55,188 bases of DNA from CAZUGO01 sp964619935 (lineage in GTDB: Bacteria > Planctomycetota > Phycisphaerae > UBA1845 > CAIVHJ01), in assembly GCA_964619935.1 (NCBI GenBank), contig CAZUGO010000071.1:1-55188 (forward strand), in the 5' to 3' direction. Numbering within the stretch: the first letter of the stretch is position 1; every line of letters begins with the position of its first letter. The notes beneath the pieces are model-generated. The model worked only from the letters and a program-made list of their open reading frames with translations. It was not told the DNA's origin and ran no database searches. Shown one piece after another: positions 16,727 to 25,240 of the stretch. A program made the translations under genes and the position numbers.

Positions 16727-18270
16727 CACCACGGCGGGCAGCGCTCCAGACGCCGGCGTCCGACGGTGATGTGCTGATCGACCCGGTCCCCGAACTGCTG
16801 AAGGCCACGATTGACACCAACCGGCGGCGGGTTGCCGCGTACGATCTGGCGTTGTGCGGCATGCCCATCCAAGAGTACCGCCGGGCGGTGCGCCGGGGTT
16901 TGGAACTCCCGGTCGACGTGCCGCTGGTCGCCGGCGGGCACCAGCCGGAATTCTTCCACTGCGGCGTATGGGCCAAGAGCCTGGTGTGCCAGCGGTTGTG
17001 CGATCTGCTGGGCGTGGGTGGCGTGCACATCGTCATCGACCACGACAAACTCAAGGTCCGCAGCCTGCCGATCCCCCAGGTCGAAGCCGGTCGCATCCGG
17101 CTGAGCCACATCCCGCTGGTACCTGATTCCGAGGGGTTGTACTACGAGGACTTGCCGGCCTGGGATCAGGCTGGGGTCCAGGAGTTTGCCGACGCATTGC
17201 GCACGACTGCCGGCCAGCGCTTCGAAGGGTCACCGCTGCCGCGGTTGGTGGCCGGCTTTCGCCAAGCCGCGGCGCCGCGTGACTGGGTTGGGCAGTACAT
17301 CTGCGGCACGCGGCAGGTCGACGCCGCCTTCGAGATCGCCATCAGCATGCTCCGCTCCAGTCAACTGGATTACGGCTACTACGTGGGCGATCTGATTGCA
17401 AATGCCCACCGCTTTGCGCTCTGCTATAACGCCGCCCTGGGGGCCTATCGCCGGGCGAATCGCATCCGCGGCACGCGCCATCCGATCCCCGACCTTCAAG
17501 TCACCGCAGACCGGGCGGAACTGCCGGTCTGGATTGCAGACCACCAAGGGCGTCGCGGCCGGCTGCACGTCGTTCGCCAGGACGACTGGATCCTGCTGCA
17601 GGCCGATGACGAACTGGTGGAGCGCTGCCGGGCGCGCGAGTTCGCCGAGCCGCAAACCGCCGGCCCGCTGGTGGACGACCTGCTGACCGGCCGGGCGCTG
17701 CGCCTGCGGGCCATCAGCTTCACCATCTGGGCCCGGCTGGTTCTCAGCGATCTGTTCATTCACGGGATTGGCGGTGCCAAGTATGACCAGATCACCGACG
17801 CGGTGATCCGCACTTACTATGGGGTTGAGCCGCCCGAATTCGGCTGCGTCAGCGCCACGCTGTGGCTGGACCTCCCGCGCTACGACGTCGGCGAATCCGA
17901 CCTGCAGGCCGCCAGGCAGCGGCTTCGCGACATTCGCTGCAACCCACAAAGGCATGCCATCGACACCGCCGATGCCCGCCGGTTGATGGCGGAGCGCGGC
18001 CGCCTGTTGGCGGACGCCGACCAACTGCGGCGAGAATCGCCCCGGGCCCATCACCGCCGTCATGCACTCTTCAGCGCCACCCGCAAGACAAACCTCCGGC
18101 TGCTGGCCCATTGCGAGGGCCAGCTCAGCGAGGCCGGGCGCCGGCTGGCGGAGTTGCAATGGCGCGTGCATACCGAGCGCTTAGGCCGCTCCCGCGAGTT
18201 CTACTACGGGCTGTTTCCCCAACGGCGGCTGGCGGCGCTCCGCGACCGCGTGGCCGCGGCGCTGGGCTAA
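16717..18270 (+). CDS. Unknown 517-residue protein, possible BshC-like relative
   Basis: I do not recognise this family with certainty. ATG at 16717 overlaps the glycosyltransferase stop by 10 bases. An N-terminal VAGGHQPEFFHCGVWAK motif (about 70-86) followed by VIDHDKLK recalls the GQQP-type entry of BshC, the cysteine-adding enzyme of bacillithiol synthesis, but the match is loose. Other striking segments are GYYVGDLIANAHRFA, FIHGIGGAKYDQITD and an Arg-rich, probably coiled-coil stretch near 400-490. There is no signal peptide or transmembrane segment. The GGAKYD motif and overall length suggest an enzyme; the coupled glycosyltransferase suggests a role in glycoconjugate or thiol chemistry, which is inference only. 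Confidence 0.75.
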   Translation: MLVTPRRAALQTPASDGDVLIDPVPELLKATIDTNRRRVAAYDLALCGMPIQEYRRAVRRGLELPVDVPLVAGGHQPEFFHCGVWAKSLVCQRLCDLLGVGGVHIVIDHDKLKVRSLPIPQVEAGRIRLSHIPLVPDSEGLYYEDLPAWDQAGVQEFADALRTTAGQRFEGSPLPRLVAGFRQAAAPRDWVGQYICGTRQVDAAFEIAISMLRSSQLDYGYYVGDLIANAHRFALCYNAALGAYRRANRIRGTRHPIPDLQVTADRAELPVWIADHQGRRGRLHVVRQDDWILLQADDELVERCRAREFAEPQTAGPLVDDLLTGRALRLRAISFTIWARLVLSDLFIHGIGGAKYDQITDAVIRTYYGVEPPEFGCVSATLWLDLPRYDVGESDLQAARQRLRDIRCNPQRHAIDTADARRLMAERGRLLADADQLRRESPRAHHRRHALFSATRKTNLRLLAHCEGQLSEAGRRLAELQWRVHTERLGRSREFYYGLFPQRRLAALRDRVAAALG

Positions 18271-18369
18271 CGAACGAACCCGTAACCCGCGCCCGGCAGG
18301 GAGTGACCGGCGCAGAGTGCCACCCTGTTCCCCGTGCCGTGGCCACCCCGTCGCGTCCCGGTTTGAGGG

Positions 18370-19623
18370 TCATGCAAGGGGGCGTGCGGCGGGTGCGGAT
18401 GGATCGCTGGCCCAGCAGCGGGCCAACTCGACCAGGACATCGACCGCTTGCTGCATTTCCTCGAGGCAGGCGAACTCCAGCGGCGAGTGGAAATTGTGCA
18501 TGCCGGTGGATAGGTTGGGCGTCGGCAGTCCCTTCTCGGTGAGCCGCGAACCGTCGGTGCCGCCGCGGATGTGCTCCATGCGGTAGTCGAGGTTCAGGCG
18601 GGCCATGGCTTCCTGGGCTTTCGCTACGACGTGTGGATGCTTGCTCAAGGCTTCGGCCATATTGCGATACTGTTTCTTGATGTCGATGCGGATGTTGGCG
18701 CGCGGATGCTCGGCGGTGAGCGTGGCGGCGATGTGTCGCAGCAGCTCCGCCTGGGTCCCCAGATCGGCCGTGTCGAAGCTGCGCAGCAAGATGCGGACCT
18801 CGGTCTGTTCCACGCCCCCGCTCAGGACGTAAGGGTGCAGGAACGGTTCGCGATCGGCGGTGGTCTCGGGCGACAGCCGACGTTGGGGCAGGCGGTCGAT
18901 GAATGCCGCCGCCAGCCGGATGGCGTTGGTCATCTTGCCTTTGGCCAGCCCGGGGTGGATGTTGTAGCCGCGGAGGGTGACGGTGGCGAGATCCGCAGAA
19001 AAGGTCTCGGCCTCGATGATGCCGTGGCCCTCGCCGTCCAGGGTGTAGCCGGCCACGCAATCCAGGGCTGAAAGGTCGATGTGGTCGGTGCCGCGGCCGA
19101 TTTCCTCGTCGCAGGTGAAGCATACCCGGATGGGGCCGTGCGCGATGGTGCGATCGGCCATCAGTCGGGCGGCAGCGGTCATGATCACCGCAACGCCGCA
19201 CTTGTCATCCGCACCCAGCAAGGTCGTGCCGTCGCTGGTGATCAGCGTCTGGCCAGTCAGCGCGGCCAATTCCGCGGTCTCGTCGACGCGGATGATCCGG
19301 TCGTCGGCGCCGGGAAGCACCAGGTCGGTACCGTCATAATTGCGGTGGACCACCGGTTTGACATTCCGCCCGCTGGCTTCCGGAGAGGTGTCCATGTGGG
19401 CAAACCAGGCGATCGCCGGGGCCGGGCGATTGCCCGGAATGGTGGCGGTTACGATGCCTTGGGGCGACATGTGCACCGGTTCCAACTTGAGCTGTTTCAG
19501 TTCGTCAACCAGCAGGCGGCCCAGGTCCAATTGTCCCGGGCTGCTGGGGGCGTTCTTGGAATTGTCGTCCGCCGTGGTCTCGACTTGGACGTAGCGGCAA
19601 AAGCGATCCAGCAAGGTATCCAT
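18370..19623 (-). CDS. pepT: Peptidase T (tripeptide aminopeptidase)
   Basis: M20-family dizinc peptidase that removes the N-terminal residue from tripeptides in the cytoplasm. From ATG at 19623 the 417-residue protein has HMDTSPEASG (His76, Asp78), GADDKCG with the bridging Asp near 139, CDEEIGRG (catalytic and ligand Glu 173-174), LDGEG (Asp196) and a final NFHSPLEF His ligand. GGTDGSRL of the dimerisation/active-site loop is also present. A start at 19695 is possible in frame, but the family normally begins MDxLLxRF as here. The gene is convergent with the preceding plus-strand gene and divergent from the DUF1844 gene. Confidence 0.93.
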   Translation of the reverse strand: MDTLLDRFCRYVQVETTADDNSKNAPSSPGQLDLGRLLVDELKQLKLEPVHMSPQGIVTATIPGNRPAPAIAWFAHMDTSPEASGRNVKPVVHRNYDGTDLVLPGADDRIIRVDETAELAALTGQTLITSDGTTLLGADDKCGVAVIMTAAARLMADRTIAHGPIRVCFTCDEEIGRGTDHIDLSALDCVAGYTLDGEGHGIIEAETFSADLATVTLRGYNIHPGLAKGKMTNAIRLAAAFIDRLPQRRLSPETTADREPFLHPYVLSGGVEQTEVRILLRSFDTADLGTQAELLRHIAATLTAEHPRANIRIDIKKQYRNMAEALSKHPHVVAKAQEAMARLNLDYRMEHIRGGTDGSRLTEKGLPTPNLSTGMHNFHSPLEFACLEEMQQAVDVLVELARCWASDPSAPAARPLA

Positions 19624-19867
19624 CGGCTCAGGTTCCACCACAGGGGCGTCGCGGCTCAAATGACTCCGGATGATGTCTGTGGCGTAGAATAACATCGACC
19701 CAGGCGCCTGCCAACCGCCGTGACCATTCCTCGGCGAGCGCTGGAACTGTCATATTCGGGGAGATTCAGTTATCCTGGAGCGCGCTGGGCGGGATGGTGG
19801 GGTCTCGGTCCGACCGAGCCCACACTGGTGGATCCGTCGCTGCTGGCCCACAGCCGAGGAGGACGAC

Positions 19868-20254
19868 ATGGCAGACGAACAACCCAAGATCATCGTGGAC
19901 TCCGACTGGAAGCAGGAGGCCCAGCGCGAAAAGGAGCGGCTGTCAGAGGAGGTGGTCCCGGAGCGGGGCGCGCTTCCGGAGGCCTCGTTCCTCGAAATCG
20001 TGAACATGCTTGCCACACAGGCCGCCATCAGCCTGGGGGGCATTCGCACTCCGGACGGCCGGGAACTGCCGGCGAACCCCGAACTGGCGGCCTTCTACAT
20101 CGACCTGCTGGATATCCTGTTGCAGAAGTCCACCGCCGGTCTGGAGGCCACCGAGCGCAGTGTTCTGGAATCGACTTTGCACGAGTTGCGCCTGATTTAC
20201 GTGCGCACCTTCGGAACCCGCACTCCGAAGGACGGTGACAGTCCGACCCCTTGA
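19868..20254 (+). CDS. DUF1844 family protein
   Basis: The 128-residue acidic protein has the DUF1844 core (FLEIVNMLATQAAISLG, then PANPELAAFYIDLLDIL and a helical tail ending LRLIYVRTF). This domain is widespread in Planctomycetota and some Proteobacteria; its function is unknown. The first 35 residues are charged and probably disordered. A GAGGA ribosome site lies before the ATG. It is followed after 23 bases by the rhomboid gene, with which it is probably co-transcribed. Confidence 0.88.
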   Translation: MADEQPKIIVDSDWKQEAQREKERLSEEVVPERGALPEASFLEIVNMLATQAAISLGGIRTPDGRELPANPELAAFYIDLLDILLQKSTAGLEATERSVLESTLHELRLIYVRTFGTRTPKDGDSPTP

Positions 20255-20277
20255 GGCCCCGGATACTTGGGCAGCGC

Positions 20278-21480
20278 ATGATCATTCCGATCCGTACCGA
20301 TACCCCGGTCCGGCGGCCGCCGCTGGCCAACTATCTGCTGCTGGCAGCCAATGTCCTGCTGTATCTGGTCTGCGAGATGGGCGGCACCGCCGCGGCCCCG
20401 ATCATCGGCCGGTTATCGCTGAACGCCGGCATGCCCGACTGGTGGCAGTTCTTCAGCTACCAGTTTCTGCATGGTGATCCCTGGCACCTGGCCGGCAACA
20501 TGCTGTTCTTGTGGGTGTTCGGAAACAGCGTCAATGCCAAGTTCGGGGACCTACCCTATCTGCTGTTTTACCTGTCGGCAGGCGTGTTCGCCGGCTGGGG
20601 ATTCTGCATGCTGAGCGATGCGACCCTGATCGGTGCCTCCGGATCGATCGCCGGCATCACCACCGCCTTCATGGTGCTGTTTCCCAAGAGCCGCATTCTG
20701 TTCTTGTTCCTGATGTTCTTGATCACGACGTTCGAGCTTCCCAGCGTGTGGGTGATTCTGTTCAAGATCGTGATCTGGGACAACGTGCTGGGCCCGGCGA
20801 TCGCCGGCGGGGACACCCAGGTTGCCCATTCCGCTCACCTCTACGGCTACGTGTACGGGTTCGTGGCGACCTTGGCCATGCTGCTGTTCGGCGCCCTGTC
20901 GCGTGATCATTTCGACCTGCCGGCAATGATCAAGCGCTGGAACCAGCGGCGGACCTTCAGCTCGATGATGAGTGATCCCGCCGTCCAGGCCAGCGCCCAG
21001 TATGGCACGGTGGCCCGTCCGATCACGCTTAGCCCGCAGAAGCAGAAGGAGATGGAGGCCCGCCTGGATCAGGCCTCCACCCTGCGGGCCGAGATTCACG
21101 GTGCCTTGGGTCGGCAGGGCGGCGCGGCAGCAGCCGTCGAGGGCTACGAACAACTAATGGTCTTGGATCCGGCCCAGTGCCTGTCCCGCCCCGATCAACT
21201 GGAGGTGGGCAAGGCCCTGTACGCCCACAACAAGTTGCCGCAGGCGGCGGCGGCGTTCGAGAAATACCTCCGGCAGTATCCCAAGGCTCCCGCAGTGGAC
21301 GAGGTCCGCCTGTTGGTAGGCATCATCTACGCTCGCGACCTCGCTCAATATGAGGCGGCCGAGGGTCACCTGCGGCAGGTGGCGGCCCAACTCAGCGATC
21401 CCGATCGGCAACAGCAATGCCGGTACTGGCTGGACCAAGTCACGGCGGCGCTGCGGCCGACCCGGCACGATGCCGGTTGA
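20278..21480 (+). CDS. Rhomboid intramembrane serine protease with C-terminal TPR tail
   Basis: The 400-residue protein has an N-terminal rhomboid domain of six membrane segments: HGDPWHLAGNM (65-75) in loop 1/TM2, GASGSIAG with nucleophile Ser121, and AHLYGYVYG with catalytic His187. It should cleave membrane-spanning substrates within the bilayer. Residues about 265-395 are soluble helices resembling two or three TPR units (AAAAVEGYEQLMVLDP, AAAAFEKYLRQYP), a combination seen in planctomycete rhomboids that may recruit substrates. ATG at 20278 is used rather than TTG at 20251 because the short extension is not family-like. Confidence 0.92.
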   Translation: MIIPIRTDTPVRRPPLANYLLLAANVLLYLVCEMGGTAAAPIIGRLSLNAGMPDWWQFFSYQFLHGDPWHLAGNMLFLWVFGNSVNAKFGDLPYLLFYLSAGVFAGWGFCMLSDATLIGASGSIAGITTAFMVLFPKSRILFLFLMFLITTFELPSVWVILFKIVIWDNVLGPAIAGGDTQVAHSAHLYGYVYGFVATLAMLLFGALSRDHFDLPAMIKRWNQRRTFSSMMSDPAVQASAQYGTVARPITLSPQKQKEMEARLDQASTLRAEIHGALGRQGGAAAAVEGYEQLMVLDPAQCLSRPDQLEVGKALYAHNKLPQAAAAFEKYLRQYPKAPAVDEVRLLVGIIYARDLAQYEAAEGHLRQVAAQLSDPDRQQQCRYWLDQVTAALRPTRHDAG

Positions 21481-21586
21481 TTCAGTGGTTTATCGGTCGT
21501 CAGCATCTGCCTGGGATTCCCTAACAAACCGCTCCCGGTGAATCGCCGATTCTGATCGAGCAGGCCTGCCGCAACGCGGATCGACG

Positions 21587-22750
21587 ATGCGGGCCGGGAG
21601 CGCAGGTGCCGTGAGTACATCAACTGGCAACCCCAATCTTGCGGCCGGTCCCGCCGAGGAGTCTCCGAGGACCGGTCGCAGCACCACGGGCATCACGGTG
21701 GCGGGGGGCTTCCTGATGATCAGCGTACTGGTCCTGGGGGTCGCCATTGCCTACGCCGCCGATGCATTTGCGGGGGCCATGATCGTGGCGGCAGCCTTCT
21801 TTGGCTGGCGCGGATTCAATTGCGGAATTGTCAAGTGCGTGTTCTCGCTGAGTGCCGCGGTGGCCATGTTCGCCTGGGCCGTACCGCTCGGCAAGATGGC
21901 CGCCGGTCGTTTGCGCTTGATGGTCGATTGGCCGACGGTGCCGATTCGTCATCTGGGAGTGCTGACCGCCGCCTTCGCCATTCTGGCAGTCGGCCAGGTC
22001 CTGGGCTGGTGGTTTCAGCGCCGCTGTCGCCGACGTTACGGTAGGACCGGAAGTGGTGCCAACGCCCTAGGCATGGGGTTGGGATTCCTGGAGGGTGCGG
22101 TGCTCGCCTGCGCGGCGATCTCCGCGATTCTGGCTGTGGAGCCACCCGCACGAATGGGCTTGAGCCTGGCCATGGACCGCCACGAGTGGGCCGCAGAAGC
22201 GTACAGCCAAGTCATGCGGCTGGAGGACACCTCGCGGTCGCTGGATCTCCGGGGGCGCCTGGGACTGGGTGACGATGACCGCCGCCGCGTGCTGGAGCTG
22301 GGGGGTGCCCTGGCGTTGATCAGCAAGTATCCCACGGTGATCGATCGGCTCAAGACCAATCCGGTGATCGTCGCGCTGATGGCGGAGTTTCCGGCACTCG
22401 ATCGCGTGGAATCGGAGATTCGTGGCGACTGGGATCTGAAGGCGGCGGTGAAGGCCGGCGACGTCTGGGGCATGCTGGACAGCCCCACGGTGCTGCGGAT
22501 CATGGAGGATTCCGGGCTGGCCAGGGACGTCGGTCAGCATTACGACGTCCTGTTCGATGCCATGCTGGCAGCCATCCCGGCGGCTTCCAAGGATCAGGCG
22601 TTTACGGACATTGCCCGGTTGCACGGTCGCGAGCTGCAGGCGTTCGTTCCCGAGGCCGAGCTTCGCCGCAGCCGGGGCAACCAGCAGCGGATGGAGCACG
22701 AGCGCTGGTTCGGCGGGCGCGAAAAAAACCCCGGGGGCCGTGAAGGGTAA
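21587..22750 (+). CDS. CvpA-like membrane protein with long C-terminal extension
   Basis: The 387-residue protein has four hydrophobic segments at about 38-200. The second carries the FFGWRGFNCGIVKCVFSL pattern, similar to the AFxGFxxGxI hallmark of CvpA/colicin V production proteins. Classical CvpA is about 160-190 residues; here an extra 185-residue helical, mostly soluble C-terminal region follows. CvpA proteins are linked to envelope homeostasis and secretion, with no agreed molecular function. The start is ATG 21587; GTG 21611 is an alternative. It lies 106 bases after the rhomboid gene and ends inside a terminator hairpin. Confidence 0.7.
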   Translation: MRAGSAGAVSTSTGNPNLAAGPAEESPRTGRSTTGITVAGGFLMISVLVLGVAIAYAADAFAGAMIVAAAFFGWRGFNCGIVKCVFSLSAAVAMFAWAVPLGKMAAGRLRLMVDWPTVPIRHLGVLTAAFAILAVGQVLGWWFQRRCRRRYGRTGSGANALGMGLGFLEGAVLACAAISAILAVEPPARMGLSLAMDRHEWAAEAYSQVMRLEDTSRSLDLRGRLGLGDDDRRRVLELGGALALISKYPTVIDRLKTNPVIVALMAEFPALDRVESEIRGDWDLKAAVKAGDVWGMLDSPTVLRIMEDSGLARDVGQHYDVLFDAMLAAIPAASKDQAFTDIARLHGRELQAFVPEAELRRSRGNQQRMEHERWFGGREKNPGGREG

Positions 22751-22764
22751 CCCCGGGGTGTTTG
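22722..22764. terminator. Bidirectional terminator between convergent genes
   Basis: A run of seven A precedes ACCCCGGGG (22728-22736); its inverted copy CCCCGGGGT (22751-22759) is followed by GTTTG. The 9-bp GC stem with A on the left and T on the right can terminate both the CvpA-like gene and the minus-strand lipoprotein gene ending at 22795. Confidence 0.65.
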
Positions 22765-22794
22765 GGCTTGCCATGACAGGCCTGTTAGACTGCG

Positions 22795-25227
22795 CTACTC
22801 CTCGTCATCCTCCGTGACTTCCACCCCCGAATGAGGCACGATCGGCTGGGTCTCGCCGGACGACTGCCCTCCGCCCGCCTGGGCCGCCTCTTCATCGGCA
22901 CAGAAGGTGGTGCAGGCGTCGAGCAGAATGCCGACGATAGCATCAGTCAACTGCATCTGCGGGTCGGTGGTGAAGAACGCCGAACCGCCGGTTCCGGTGG
23001 CCAACTGGTTGGCCAGATCGAAGATGCACATCGGGGCGCCGGTGAGCTGTCCGATGACCGGCGAGACAGTGACGTTGTTGAGGTTGGCGATGGCAATCGC
23101 GTTCTCGATGGAATCCTGGTCGGGCGCGCCACATCCATGGGGGGTGTTGTTGCCACCGAAGCAGGGCCCTTCGTCGCTTACCGGGATGATGATCCGAACG
23201 CCATCTCCCGGCGGCGGCCAGGCATAGCTCTGGGAAACCACCGCGACGGCGGAGCCCCAGTTTTCCTGCTCTGCCTGAGCGGTCGGGCCGTCATCCAGCA
23301 GGTCGCTGCAGGCGCCGTTGTCACCGGGGACCACCGGGCCGAGTTCATCGAGGACGTCGCTGGCCAGACAGGTGAACTGGCCGACGAAATCGCCGGAGTC
23401 GGCAGTGATGCCCCACAGGGTGGAGTTCACCGTGGTTTCGGCGCCCAGGTTGGCCTGCACCGCGGCCACGATGTTCGGGATTGCCTCGCACAGCGCCATT
23501 TCTTCATCCAGCATCGAGTCGGACGTATCCATCAAGAAGACCACTTCCAGCAGGTTCGGGCAGGTGGTGGTCTGTTCGATCGGAGTGCCCAGACATTCGC
23601 CCTCGCCGTTACAGCCGTCCGGCCCCGGGTCAACTCCTTCGAACGACGTGCAGAAGTTTTCGTCGTCGCACGGCGAGCCTTCCGGCAGGTTGCTGTAGAC
23701 GCATTCTCCGCCCTGGCACGCATCGGAGGTACATTGGTTCTGGTCGTTGCACACCACGGGCGTGCCCAGGCACTCGCCCTGGCCGTCACAGGCGTCGGCG
23801 CCACCCTCGGTGCCGTCGGACGACGTGCAGGCGTCCAAGTCATCACAGGGTTCGCCGACGGGCAGCGGCGCGAAGAAACATTCTCCGCCGTCACAGGAGT
23901 CCGAGGTGCAATCGTTCTCGTCATCGCAGACCACGGGGGTGTGGACGCAGATATTCTCAACACAGGAGTCGGTCGTGCAGGGATCGCCGTCGTTGCACGT
24001 CTCAGGCGTGCAGACTTCCTCGCCGCAATCGATCTGGTCCAGGCTGGTGTACACCAAGGCGTGCTCCACCGACACCGGATCGCCGGCCTGGGTTTCGAAG
24101 AACTCAGCACCCAGGATGGTGTAGCAGCGGCCGTCCAGAAACTCGTTGAGCGTGTTCAGCTCGAATGCCAGCAGGTCGCCCGGCTGCAGCGTGTTGGGGA
24201 AGCCCAAACCGCTGCCCAGAGCCACGTTCAGCGGCAGATCCACAACCAGCAGCACGCCATCGGCAGTGGCGTCGTCATCATCGTCGCCGACCACGGCGGG
24301 CGGCGGATCGTTCAACCGAATGTAGCGGGTGTCGCCGTAATGGCTGATCCCGGTGCCGTGGCTGGCCTTGAAGGCGTCCAGACGGAGCACGAAGCAATTG
24401 TCATTAAACGTGCCCTCACGCCAGAAGAACAGCCGCATGGTGATCGGGTTGCCCGGGTTGCAGAATTCGGAGACGCCCACTTTATAGGCAATGGTGTCCG
24501 AACTGATTTCGCAATTGCCAAGCGCCGGCTCCTCGATCTTGGTCGGGATTGGGCCGTCGAGCACCGCACCCTGCTCCAAGGCCTCGGCCGTGGCCACTTC
24601 GTTGACGCCGAAGAAGTCGTCAATGAAGGTGTTGCACAAGGTCGGTCCGGCCGGTCCTTGCGGTCCGGCGGGGCCTGCAGGTCCCGATGGTCCTGCTGGT
24701 CCTTGCTGACCGCCGCCGCCTTGGCCCTGGCAATCCTGGGCGTCGAACTCGCCGTCATTATTGATGTCTTCGGCCTCATCCTGAACGCCGTCACCGTCGA
24801 GGTCCCAGCAATTCAGACCATCCTGGCCGTCCTGCCCCGCCGGTCCCGCCGGTCCCGGGTTGCCGTCATTGCCGTCCTGGCCGTCCTGACCCGGCGTCCC
24901 TGGCGGACCCTGCTGGCCGGTGGCCCCGGTGGCTCCGACACAGTCGAGGGCATCGAACAGGCCGTCGTTGTTCTTGTCCTCATCGGCATCGCCGACTGCA
25001 TTGCCATTCAGATCCCAGCAAGACGATCCGGCAACCTGCGGGTCCTCCTGCGGCAGGAGCAACTGCAGGGCCAGCGAGCCGAGCCCAAACAGCAGGTCTC
25101 GCTGGTAGTCTTCCAGTCCCAGGAAGTTCCCGCCGATGGAACACCCCGGCTTGAACACCAAACAGAGCATCAGCGGCGTGCTGACCAGTAGGGCCCGTGT
25201 TCTCGTTTTGTTCCTCATGCCTCGCAT
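22795..25227 (-). CDS. Collagen-like, Cys-rich, von Willebrand A lipoprotein
   Basis: A secreted lipoprotein of 810 residues. Its signal peptide ends in lipobox FKPGC. Residues about 90-200 hold collagen-like Gly-X-Y repeats (GPAGPAGQDGQDG type), interrupted twice by calcium-binding-style units, CWDLDGDGVQDEAEDIN and a similar one. A beta domain follows, then a Cys-rich stretch (about 410-560) with repeated CDDENDCTSDSC and GxPCDDxDxCT units, and a vWA domain with the MIDAS motif DTSDS at about 565. It ends with an acidic tail. The likely role is adhesion or matrix binding at the cell surface. ATG 25227 is chosen because AGGAGAGG lies 5 bases upstream; the frame opens 24 codons earlier. Confidence 0.85.
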   Translation of the reverse strand: MRGMRNKTRTRALLVSTPLMLCLVFKPGCSIGGNFLGLEDYQRDLLFGLGSLALQLLLPQEDPQVAGSSCWDLNGNAVGDADEDKNNDGLFDALDCVGATGATGQQGPPGTPGQDGQDGNDGNPGPAGPAGQDGQDGLNCWDLDGDGVQDEAEDINNDGEFDAQDCQGQGGGGQQGPAGPSGPAGPAGPQGPAGPTLCNTFIDDFFGVNEVATAEALEQGAVLDGPIPTKIEEPALGNCEISSDTIAYKVGVSEFCNPGNPITMRLFFWREGTFNDNCFVLRLDAFKASHGTGISHYGDTRYIRLNDPPPAVVGDDDDDATADGVLLVVDLPLNVALGSGLGFPNTLQPGDLLAFELNTLNEFLDGRCYTILGAEFFETQAGDPVSVEHALVYTSLDQIDCGEEVCTPETCNDGDPCTTDSCVENICVHTPVVCDDENDCTSDSCDGGECFFAPLPVGEPCDDLDACTSSDGTEGGADACDGQGECLGTPVVCNDQNQCTSDACQGGECVYSNLPEGSPCDDENFCTSFEGVDPGPDGCNGEGECLGTPIEQTTTCPNLLEVVFLMDTSDSMLDEEMALCEAIPNIVAAVQANLGAETTVNSTLWGITADSGDFVGQFTCLASDVLDELGPVVPGDNGACSDLLDDGPTAQAEQENWGSAVAVVSQSYAWPPPGDGVRIIIPVSDEGPCFGGNNTPHGCGAPDQDSIENAIAIANLNNVTVSPVIGQLTGAPMCIFDLANQLATGTGGSAFFTTDPQMQLTDAIVGILLDACTTFCADEEAAQAGGGQSSGETQPIVPHSGVEVTEDDEE

Positions 25228-25232
25228 AGACC

Positions 25233-25240
25233 CCTCTCCT
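25233..25240 (-). promoter_or_regulatory. Strong ribosome binding site fixing the vWA lipoprotein start
   Basis: AGGAGAGG on the minus strand, 5 bases before ATG 25227, decides between this start and the longer frame at 25299. Confidence 0.7.

Noticed and set aside
22831..25191. 786-codon plus-strand frame opposite the vWA lipoprotein
   Set aside because: Low-complexity mirror of the repeat-rich minus-strand gene; no start context or family motif.
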